From Candidatus Pacearchaeota archaeon (GTDB lineage: Archaea; Nanoarchaeota; Nanoarchaeia; Pacearchaeales; GW2011-AR1): a stretch of 64,000 bases of DNA. The stretch covers positions 62,001-126,000 of the forward strand of contig JALOBX010000001.1 of NCBI GenBank assembly GCA_023228065.1, written 5' to 3'. Each line of letters starts with the position of its first letter. Within the stretch, counting starts at the first letter, position 1. Under the pieces are notes generated by a model, which worked only from the letters and a program-made list of their open reading frames with translations, did no database searches and was not told the DNA's origin. This document shows positions 58,203 to 64,000 of the stretch, piece by piece. A program made the translations under genes and the position numbers.

Positions 58203-58502
58203 TTATTTCTTTCTACCCTTTCTTTTATTCTTTTCCTTCATCTTTTCTAATTTTGCTCTTTGAGACAAAATTATTGAAAAACAGCCCAAAGCAGAGCCAG
58301 AGGCATAAATTACAATTAAAAACCAATTTGTAGTTACTACTACTCTTTCAATTATGAAGAAATTAAGCAAAGTTATGACAATTGTTAGCAAGGAAGCAGG
58401 CAGGGCCTGGAGCCTTCCAACGAATAGGTAATATAAAGTGACTAATATATCTCCGACTATCCCTAGTACCAACATTGTTATTACTTCTGTTATTGTTACC
58501 AT
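58203..58502 (-). CDS. Small three-helix membrane protein (99 aa)
   Basis: Helices VITMLVLGIVGDILVTLYYL, ALPASLLTIVITLLNFFIIE and FLIVIYASGSALGCFSIILS, then a basic tail RAKLEKMKEKNKRKGRKK. The pattern (GxDxxxTxYY near the first helix) resembles DUF5698-like proteins but is not decisive. Preceded by Shine-Dalgarno-like GGAGGTTTAGGAG. Confidence 0.7.
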   Translation of the reverse strand: MVTITEVITMLVLGIVGDILVTLYYLFVGRLQALPASLLTIVITLLNFFIIERVVVTTNWFLIVIYASGSALGCFSIILSQRAKLEKMKEKNKRKGRKK

Positions 58503-58676
58503 ATTTTACTCCTAAACCTCCGGGAGGGTTGTCTTCTTCTTTCATTTTCTGTTTATTTAAAATTGATTTAACTATTGTCTTCATCAAAATTATCACCTAA
58601 TCTGTATTCCAGACATAATTCTAGAGAAAATTGGTTATATAAATGTTACTTCTGTGAGAAAAAGACAATGAGCAGA

Positions 58677-58976
58677 CTATATCAAAACCAATGCAAAAGG
58701 AATCCCCTGAATCATTTTTATCCCTTCTTCTTTAATAATCCCTTCTTTTAGGGCTAAATTTACAGAATTTTTCCCCACTATATTGAATGTTGCATCTTCC
58801 TGCACCATTTTTCTTATTATTTCAGCAGCTTTTTCCTCATTTGTTTCTTCTCCACGAAAAAAGCTATCTTTAACTTCCAGCTGAAATTTCCCTTCTTCAA
58901 AATTTTTCCCAATCAAGTCAGAATCACAAATTGCTACAACATCCCTATAGGACTTTATAACTTTAACAAATAACAT
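58677..58976 (-). CDS. DUF424 family protein
   Basis: 99 residues. FVKVIKSYRDVVAICDSDLI, GKNFEEGKFQLEVKDSFFRG, NEEKAAEIIRKMVQEDATFN and IVGKNSVNLALKEGII match the archaeal DUF424 family (conserved, role unknown, sometimes thought translation-linked). Length is normal. Confidence 0.85.
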   Translation of the reverse strand: MLFVKVIKSYRDVVAICDSDLIGKNFEEGKFQLEVKDSFFRGEETNEEKAAEIIRKMVQEDATFNIVGKNSVNLALKEGIIKEEGIKMIQGIPFALVLI

Positions 58977-59006
58977 AATAAAAATAAAAAATAAGAATTA
59001 ATAAAC

Positions 59007-59153
59007 TTACTTCTTACCCATCATTCTACAGACAGTAGTTCCGCATTTTGAGCACTTTCCCTTCATCATATTAGTACCCCTTGCAGTTTTGGTTTCTTTT
59101 CCATCTTTCATTTCAACTGTCTCTTTACACTTAACACAATAAGCTTGAACCAT
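59007..59153 (-). CDS. DUF5679-like zinc-ribbon protein (48 aa)
   Basis: MVQAYCVKCKETVEMKDGKE then MMKGKCSKCGTTVCRMMGKK: two CxxC pairs that would bind one zinc. Strong Shine-Dalgarno AGGAGG. Matches the DUF5679 pattern (AYCVKCK...G.C..CGTK..R). Function unknown; small zinc ribbons like this often bind nucleic acid. Confidence 0.8.
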   Translation of the reverse strand: MVQAYCVKCKETVEMKDGKETKTARGTNMMKGKCSKCGTTVCRMMGKK

Positions 59154-59321
59154 TTTTTTCCTCCTTATTTAGGATTTATTAAAAGACAAATTCTATGAAT
59201 CTGTTAAGTTTAAGAAATAAATCTGGCTTTTAAATGTTTGGAGAAGAGATTTTATTTATATTTTGGGGAGTATTTATTCTCACTACATAATTTTTATAAA
59301 TAATCAATTTGGATTGGTGTT

Positions 59322-59783
59322 ATGACAAGAATCAGTTTTTTTAGCAGTATTTTATGTGCATTTAATGGATTAATTAAGGGGGTGCTAAAAGAAAGAAATA
59401 TTAAAATACAATTTCTGATAACTTCTGTTTTGTTTCTAATTGCTATCCTTTCAGATATATCAAATATTCATTTAGCAATAGTTCTGTTTATTTGTTTTAC
59501 AGGAATTACCTTGGAATTAATAAATACAGGTGTTGAAAGGTTTATTGATTTAATACATCCAGAATATAATAAAGAAGTTGGAAAATTTAAAGATGAAATG
59601 GCGGCTATTGTAGTATTGGTTTTTGGAATGGCTGTTATAATAAGTTTAATTATTTTATATCCTTCAATAATAAATATCCTAAGTTTAGTTTACAGAGATA
59701 GCAAATTTATTTTAATGGTAGTAATAAACATAATTTTAATCTTAACCATTATTTCTGCAATTTATATAAAAAACAAAAATTAA
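59322..59783 (+). CDS. DagK-type lipid kinase
   Basis: 153 residues. N-terminal SSILCAFNGLIKGVLKERNI, three membrane helices, catalytic ITLELINTGVERFIDLIHPE and KFKDEMAAIVVLVFGMAV, matching bacterial diacylglycerol/undecaprenol kinases (E.x.NTAIE...D...K D.AA.AV). In archaea the natural lipid substrate is not clear. It is 18 nt upstream of ackA. Confidence 0.88.
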   Translation: MTRISFFSSILCAFNGLIKGVLKERNIKIQFLITSVLFLIAILSDISNIHLAIVLFICFTGITLELINTGVERFIDLIHPEYNKEVGKFKDEMAAIVVLVFGMAVIISLIILYPSIINILSLVYRDSKFILMVVINIILILTIISAIYIKNKN

Positions 59784-59801
59784 AAAGACATTTAACTTTA
59801 A

Positions 59802-60860
59802 ATGTTGATGAAGAAAAAGAGGAAGATTTTGGTTTTTAATGTAGGCAGTTCAAGCGTGAAATACAATTTATTTGAAGATGCTGAGTTGATAGATTCTGGG
59901 AATTATGCGGGATTAAAAAAAAGAGGAGATTATATTCAATCTGTAAGGGAAATTTTTGAAAAAATAAATGGGGATAATATTGATTTTATTGTTCATAGGG
60001 TAGTTCATGGGGGAGATTTAAAAAAACCGACTAAGATAAATCAGGATATAAAAGAAATCATAAAAAAATTTTCTGAATTTGCCCCTCTGCACAATCCAAA
60101 AGAGCTTATGGTTATTGAATTGTGTGAAAAATATAAAAAACCGCAATATGCAGTTTTTGATACATTATTTTTTTTAGAATTGCCAGAAGTTGCGAGAACA
60201 TATGCAATTCCAACAAGCATTACAAGAAAATATAGAATAAGACGTTATGGATTTCATGGACTTTCTCATGAATATGTTTCAAGAGGATTAAAAGGAAAAA
60301 CAATAACCTGTCATCTCGGTTCAGGTTCAAGTATATCTGCAATTCTTAATGGTAAACCTATTGATACGAGCATGGGATTTACTCCTTTGGAAGGTTTGGT
60401 TATGGGAACTCGTTCAGGAACAATTGATCCTGGTTTGATTTTATTTTTGGAAAAAGAAGGATATAATATAAAAGAATTATTAACAGAAAAATCAGGATTA
60501 ATTGGAATATGCAACAATGAAAATTTTAAAGAGATTCGTTCAAAGATGAAAGAGAATAAAAAATACAAATTTGCTTATGATATTCTTCTATACTCAATTG
60601 TGAAGATGATTGGTGCTTATGTTGCAGTTTTAAACGGATTAGACAACCTTGTTTTTACAGCGCAGATTGGTGAACATGCACAAATATTAAGAGAAGACAT
60701 TTGCAAACAGCTTTCTTATCTTGGAATAAAGATAGATAAAAAGAAAAATGATAATAATTCAGAAATAATATCCTTAAAAGATTCAAAGGTGAAAGTCTAT
60801 GTCAAAAGAACAAATGAAGAAAAAATTGCAGTTGAAGAGGTTTTAAAACTTTTAAAATGA
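59802..60860 (+). CDS. ackA: Acetate kinase
   Basis: 352 residues. Motifs: KILVFNVGSSSVKYNLFEDA (phosphate 1), HRVVHGG, FHGLSHEYVSRGL (catalytic His), HLGSGSSISAILNGKPIDTS, MGFTPLEGLVMGTRSGTIDP and the adenosine region VFTAQIGEHAQILREDICKQ. Converts acetyl phosphate + ADP to acetate + ATP. Shorter than the usual ~400 residues, with small loops removed. Its stop overlaps the PduL start (ATGA), so production is coupled. Confidence 0.95.
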   Translation: MLMKKKRKILVFNVGSSSVKYNLFEDAELIDSGNYAGLKKRGDYIQSVREIFEKINGDNIDFIVHRVVHGGDLKKPTKINQDIKEIIKKFSEFAPLHNPKELMVIELCEKYKKPQYAVFDTLFFLELPEVARTYAIPTSITRKYRIRRYGFHGLSHEYVSRGLKGKTITCHLGSGSSISAILNGKPIDTSMGFTPLEGLVMGTRSGTIDPGLILFLEKEGYNIKELLTEKSGLIGICNNENFKEIRSKMKENKKYKFAYDILLYSIVKMIGAYVAVLNGLDNLVFTAQIGEHAQILREDICKQLSYLGIKIDKKKNDNNSEIISLKDSKVKVYVKRTNEEKIAVEEVLKLLK

Positions 60861-61486
60861 AGATCAGGCGTGACCCAAATTCAAGGGGAAGATTAAGCGA
60901 AGGAAACCGCGTAGGTGTCCTCGCACCAGTAGAAATTTCAGCTAGGCATGTACATTTATCAGAAAAAGATTTTGAAAAATTATTTGGAAAAAATAAAAAA
61001 ATTGTTCCAATTAAATCTCTTTCACAAGTGGGAGAATTCGCATCAGAAGAAAAAATTAGTTTAATAGGAAATAAAAAAGAAATAAAAGATGTTCGAATCC
61101 TTGGCCCATTTAGAAAAAATTCTCAAGCAGAAATTTCTCTGACAGATGCTTATCATTTAAAATTAAATCCTCCTCCAAGAATTAAAGTTTCGGGAGATTT
61201 AGCAAATACTACAAGAATATTAATTAAAGGTCCAAAGGCTTCAATAACAATTCCCTGTATTATTGCCCAAAGACATCTGCATTGTTCTAATCAGGAAGCA
61301 AAAAGATTAAAAATAAAAAATAATCAAAGGATTTCTGTAAGAACAAAAGGATTAAGAGATGTAACATTTCACAATGTAGTTGTAAGGACTGGAGAAAATT
61401 TCAGATTATCACTTCATCTAGATACAGATGAGGGAAATGCAGCTGGAATTCATGGAAAGAGTTATGGAGAAATAATAAAAAAATGA
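60857..61486 (+). CDS. pduL: PduL-type phosphate acetyltransferase with repeat-derived N terminus
   Basis: 209 residues. The PduL fold is clear: PVEISARHVHLSEKDFEKLF (first zinc-binding HxH), RILGPFRKNSQAEISLTDAY, IPCIIAQRHLHCSNQEAKRL (second HxH) and LHLDTDEGNAAGIHG. It makes acetyl phosphate from acetyl-CoA, feeding AckA. The first ~23 residues before PVEISARHVH are encoded in good part by the palindromic repeat also seen after alaS (RGRLSEGNRVGVLA), so the N terminus seems to have been extended by an insertion. Confidence 0.92.
   Translation: MKIRRDPNSRGRLSEGNRVGVLAPVEISARHVHLSEKDFEKLFGKNKKIVPIKSLSQVGEFASEEKISLIGNKKEIKDVRILGPFRKNSQAEISLTDAYHLKLNPPPRIKVSGDLANTTRILIKGPKASITIPCIIAQRHLHCSNQEAKRLKIKNNQRISVRTKGLRDVTFHNVVVRTGENFRLSLHLDTDEGNAAGIHGKSYGEIIKK
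60887..60924 (+). repeat. Palindromic repeat copy B, read in frame inside pduL
   Basis: 60887-60908 and 60914-60924 are identical to 19823-19844 and 19810-19820 (reverse strand) after alaS. The fold is GCGA(A)GGA(A)ACC-GCGTA-GGT(G)TCCTCGC, same stem as copy A but with a 5-nt rather than 2-nt loop: a 3-nt difference. Confidence 0.75.
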
Positions 61487-61773
61487 AAAAAGAAAAAGAA
61501 TTAACAAGAAGGGAGAAACTAAAATTAAAGGCAAAAGCTTCAGCATTAAAATTTAAAAGAGAATTAAAAAAATCTACAGTAACCGCAATTATTGCTGCCT
61601 TTGGTTTTTTAATTGCATTAACTTGGAGAGATGTAATAATTGAATGGGTAACAAAAATTTCAGAAGCAAGTCCATTAAAAAATAACCTCATAATTGCAAT
61701 AATTGTGACTATTCTTTCTGTAATGGGAATTGTTGTAATCTCTAGATTTGATAATGAAGAAAAAAATAATTGA
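61483..61773 (+). CDS. DUF5654-like membrane protein (96 aa)
   Basis: A basic N terminus (RREKLKLKAKASALKFKREL) and two helices: VTAIIAAFGFLIALTWRDVI and NLIIAIIVTILSVMGIVVIS. The AFGFxIALTWRD motif matches the DUF5654 family found in DPANN archaea. Start overlaps the PduL stop (ATGA); its 3' end overlaps nth. Function unknown. Confidence 0.75.
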   Translation: MKKEKELTRREKLKLKAKASALKFKRELKKSTVTAIIAAFGFLIALTWRDVIIEWVTKISEASPLKNNLIIAIIVTILSVMGIVVISRFDNEEKNN

Positions 61774-62407
61774 AAAAGTAATGAATATTCTCTCTGAAGT
61801 TTATAATTCAAATGAAAAAACTACTTTGAATAGGATGAGAAAAAAGCCAGATGCTTTTAAGATTCTTATTTCATGTCTTCTTTCCTTAAGAGTTCAGGAT
61901 AAAGGAACAGAGATAGCTTCCAATAATTTATTTGCAGTTGCCCAAACTCCACAGGAAATTTTAAACCTGCCGACAAAAAGATTAGAAAAACTGATTTATT
62001 CTTCCGGACACTATAAAAGAAAATCTATGATACTAAAAAATGTTTCAAAAGAAATAATAACAAGATTTAATGGACATGTTCCCTGCACAAAAGAAGAATT
62101 AATGAGCATAAAATATATTGGACCTAAGACTGCAAATATTGTCTTGGCTTTTGCATTTGGGCAAAAAGTTCTTCCGATAGATACTCACTGTCACAGGATT
62201 CCAAACAGGCTTGGCTGGGTTAAAACAAAAAAGCCAGAAGAAACTGAAATTGAGTTGGGGAAAGTTCTTCCAAAAAAATATTGGACAGAATTTAATGCAA
62301 TTTTCGTGCAGTTCGGAAAAACAATTTGTGTTCCAATTTCTCCTAAATGTTCAAGCTGCCCTGTAAGCGAATACTGCTCAAGAATTGAAGTTACTAAATT
62401 TAGATAA
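61748..62407 (+). CDS. nth: Endonuclease III (DNA glycosylase/AP lyase)
   Basis: 219 residues. Helix-hairpin-helix LMSIKYIGPKTANIVLAFAF with the catalytic Lys (GPKTAN) and Asp in PIDTHCHRI; the 4Fe-4S cluster ligands are C-x6-C-x2-C-x5-C (CVPISPKCSSCPVSEYC). Removes oxidised pyrimidines. Overlaps the end of the DUF5654-like gene by 26 nt; the second Met (61754) would also start the conserved helix. Confidence 0.93.
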   Translation: MIMKKKIIEKVMNILSEVYNSNEKTTLNRMRKKPDAFKILISCLLSLRVQDKGTEIASNNLFAVAQTPQEILNLPTKRLEKLIYSSGHYKRKSMILKNVSKEIITRFNGHVPCTKEELMSIKYIGPKTANIVLAFAFGQKVLPIDTHCHRIPNRLGWVKTKKPEETEIELGKVLPKKYWTEFNAIFVQFGKTICVPISPKCSSCPVSEYCSRIEVTKFR

Positions 62408-62438
62408 GATTTATAAAATATTATTTCCCGCTTGTTTT

Positions 62439-63002
62439 ATGTTGGGAATAATGATTATAGATATGCAAAAGAAATTTTTTGAATGTATAGATTTAGAAGA
62501 AAAACTATACTTATTAAGGAATCAAAAAAGACTGATAAATTTTGCAGACGAGAGAAATATCCCAATTCTTAGTTTGGAATACAAACGATGCGGACAAATG
62601 ATAGAATCATTAAAGAAAAGATTGGAGAATATTGAAAATTATCAAATTCCAAAATATAATGACAACGGATTTATAATTGCATTTAAAAAAAATAAGAAGA
62701 TTTATTACAATATAGAATCTGCATCTATAAAATCAGTTTATGGCGGAGAATACACTGAAAATGATAAATTAAATAGTATATTAAAAAATAAAGGAATTAA
62801 TCATTTAATTATTACTGGAATTTTCAAAGATGAATGTGTTTATCATACTGTAAAAGGGGCAGTAAAAAGAGGGTATAAAATATTTACATCAGAAGACTTA
62901 ATGGATTGCAAGGGGTGGTTGTATGATTGGTATAAAGCTAATTCAAACCATTATAAAACGCTGGATAAGTTGTTTGAAGGAATCAATAATCAAAATCTTT
63001 AA
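62439..63002 (+). CDS. Isochorismatase-like cysteine hydrolase
   Basis: 187 residues from the ATG at 62439, which lies about 27 nt after a TATA box (GATTTATAAAATA). An upstream in-frame start within nth (62385) is unlikely. LGIMIIDMQKKFFECIDLEE carries the catalytic Asp; Lys and the nucleophilic Cys (ITGIFKDECVYHTVKGAVKR) follow, with NIPILSLEYKR. Substrate unknown; the family includes nicotinamidases and phosphatase-like hydrolases. Confidence 0.85.
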   Translation: MLGIMIIDMQKKFFECIDLEEKLYLLRNQKRLINFADERNIPILSLEYKRCGQMIESLKKRLENIENYQIPKYNDNGFIIAFKKNKKIYYNIESASIKSVYGGEYTENDKLNSILKNKGINHLIITGIFKDECVYHTVKGAVKRGYKIFTSEDLMDCKGWLYDWYKANSNHYKTLDKLFEGINNQNL

Positions 63003-63026
63003 AAAGCAATTTTCTCTTCACTTTCT

Positions 63027-63143
63027 ATGAAACGATCAAGCCGTAGATGGAAAAAGAAAAGACAGATGAGATGGAAGTGGCAAAGAAAGCGACTTAAGAA
63101 AGAGAAGCATAAAAGAAAAGTAAGAAGAGAAAGAGCTAAGTAA
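63027..63143 (+). CDS. rpl41e: Large ribosomal subunit protein eL41
   Basis: A 38-residue, extremely basic peptide: MKRSSRRWKKKRQMRWKWQR then KRLKKEKHKRKVRRERAK. It matches the archaeal eL41 pattern (RKWKKK.RMRWKW.KKR..). eL41 sits at the bridge between subunits and is easily missed because it is so short. Followed by T/A-rich sequence. Confidence 0.8.
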   Translation: MKRSSRRWKKKRQMRWKWQRKRLKKEKHKRKVRRERAK

Positions 63144-63193
63144 TTCTTAATATAAAATATATAAACTATTATTTATTATTATAAATATTAAAT

Positions 63194-63601
63194 ATGTTAG
63201 AGAATTTACCCTATTTTAACATAGGTTTTCGTTCTGAAAATGCAATTAAAGCACTGGAAAAGCTAAGAGATAAATAATATTTTGAAGAACCATTATTAAA
63301 AGATGCTTATTTAATAATTCAAAATTGTGAAAAAACATTATGTAATAAATGCGATTTTAAAGATTATAAAGAAGAATACAGCAAAATATTACTGGGGGAT
63401 TTAGATAAGTTAAGGAAAGAATATCACGGAAAAGACATTTTTATAAGAAGAGTAGAAGAAATTACCCGTACAAAATCTGTTTTAGAAAGAATAATTAATA
63501 AAGAAAAAGTTTCCAGAGAAGAAATAGATGAAGGGATAAAAACATTCAAAGAATTAAGTAAAAAATGTCTTGATTGTTCCCGAAAATATAAACCTAAATA
63601 A
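63194..63601 (+). pseudogene. 135-codon Cys-rich ORF broken by an in-frame TAA
   Basis: ATG at 63194 reads MLENLPYFNIGFRSENAIKA then EKLRDK and meets TAA at 63275. The same frame then stays open to 63601: YFEEPLLKDAYLIIQNCEKT, LCNKCDFKDYKEEY and KCLDCSRKYKPK, with six Cys. No start codon serves the second part. Either a nonsense mutation in a zinc-binding gene, a sequencing error or stop readthrough. A TATA box-like ATAAATATTAAA precedes the ATG. Confidence 0.6.
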
Positions 63602-63666
63602 TACCACAATAATCTTTATAAGTTCTGAGGAAAATATTTTAGTATGAAGTTTAAAGGAGGATTAAA

Positions 63667-64000
63667 ATGAGTGGGATTTGGACAGAAAAATACAGGCCTT
63701 CTAAATTTTCTGACCTTGTCGGGCAGGATAATTCTGTAAAAAGAGTTGAAGCACTTACAGGCTCTCTTAACATTCCGCATATGATGTTTGCTGGCCCAGC
63801 AGGAACAGGAAAATCTACTCTTGCACTTATAATAGTAAAAGAATTATACAAAGAAAATTGGAAAGAAAATTATCTGGAATTAAATGCTTCTGATGAAAGA
63901 GGAATAAATGTTATAAGAGAAAAAGTAAAGAATTTCGCAAGAACAAAATCTTTAGGAAATATTCCTTTCAAAATAATTTTCTTAGATGAAGCAGATGCTC
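63667..64000 (+). CDS. rfcS: Replication factor C small subunit, 3' end outside window
   Basis: Start at 63667 with Shine-Dalgarno AAAGGAGG. SGIWTEKYRPSKFSDLVGQD (RFC box II), HMMFAGPAGTGKSTLALIIV (Walker A), LELNASDERGINVIREKVKN (RFC box) and IPFKIIFLDEADA (Walker B) are the sliding-clamp loader small subunit. The first ~111 residues are inside the window; no intein is seen to that point. Confidence 0.95.
   Translation, partial: MSGIWTEKYRPSKFSDLVGQDNSVKRVEALTGSLNIPHMMFAGPAGTGKSTLALIIVKELYKENWKENYLELNASDERGINVIREKVKNFARTKSLGNIPFKIIFLDEADA

Noticed and set aside
58363..58596. 77-codon minus-strand ORF with a good Shine-Dalgarno
   Set aside because: Most of it overlaps the membrane protein at 58203-58502 in another frame and the overlapping part has no coding character; only the first ~30 codons could be a leader, which I cannot support.
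1..64000. CRISPR array, rRNA operon, or SRP/RNase P RNA gene
   Set aside because: No regularly spaced repeats and no rRNA-like stretch were seen; no gene-free gap is large enough for those RNAs apart from short structured regions listed above.

Overview
The window is archaeal and very AT-rich. It encodes TFB, TFE, Sm-like protein, ribosomal proteins eS8, eS17 and eL41, aIF1A, a Pno1-type KH protein, Nop5/fibrillarin, deoxyhypusine synthase, GatD/GatE, EndA, RNase Z, Taw3 and RFC small subunit. Short genes, many leaderless TATA promoters about 25 nt before an ATG, DUF5654/DUF5679/DUF424 proteins, very large Cys-rich surface proteins and short bacterial-type LeuRS and AlaRS point to a DPANN archaeon of the Woesearchaeota/Pacearchaeota kind. 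That placement is inference; no rRNA is present to confirm it.

Layout. 1-6.3 kb: end of a giant surface protein with three NlpC/P60-like domains. 6.4-13.9 kb: tRNA-Leu, TFB, eS8, Sm, RNase Z, tRNA-Arg, a minimal [FeFe]-hydrogenase-like protein, intron-bearing tRNA-Cys, GlyRS, a small basic protein, HIT and VanZ proteins, an odd CAT tRNA and eS17. 13.9-21.5 kb: two leaderless mini-ORFs with hairpins at their stop codons (one Leu/Val-rich, upstream of leuS), EndA, bacterial-type LeuRS, a transglutaminase-like protein and bacterial-type AlaRS. 21.6-32.5 kb: TFE, rhomboid, SpoIIM-like, SpeD-like, DHS, DHH phosphoesterase, ProRS, a glutamate-5-kinase-like protein, an HtrA-like protease and tRNA-Arg. 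33-42 kb: GatD, GatE lacking its GAD insert, a methyltransferase, AspRS, an Lrp regulator, a possible deacylase and AsnRS. 43-50 kb: two surface proteins, an MBL hydrolase, Taw3 and FtsZ with a structured leader. 50-54.7 kb: accessory island with a gene truncated by an insertion sequence, the transposase, an AAA+ ATPase, a GC-rich structured region, an AbrB-like regulator and an RHH protein. 54.8-58.2 kb: tRNA-Asn and RNA-processing/translation genes. 58.2-64 kb: DagK, AckA, PduL, endonuclease III, isochorismatase-like, eL41, a gene broken by an in-frame stop, and the start of rfcS.

How the genes work together. Translation dominates: six aminoacyl-tRNA synthetases, the GatDE amidotransferase, six tRNA genes, EndA (for the tRNA-Cys intron), RNase Z, Taw3 and the C/D RNP proteins. 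PduL + AckA would make ATP and acetate from acetyl-CoA, and the [FeFe]-hydrogenase-like protein could dispose of electrons as H2, giving a simple fermentative picture.

Most unusual signals: (1) a Leu/Val-rich leader peptide followed by a hairpin with a U-tract upstream of leuS, resembling bacterial attenuation; (2) small palindromic inserts of about 46-86 bp flanked by 10-15 bp direct repeats at three tRNA genes and between nop5 and fibrillarin, plus a related palindromic repeat read in frame at the start of PduL; (3) an identical two-site operator around the TATA boxes of both the transposase and the AbrB-like gene; (4) a CAT tRNA lacking the conserved D-loop GG and T-loop C56.
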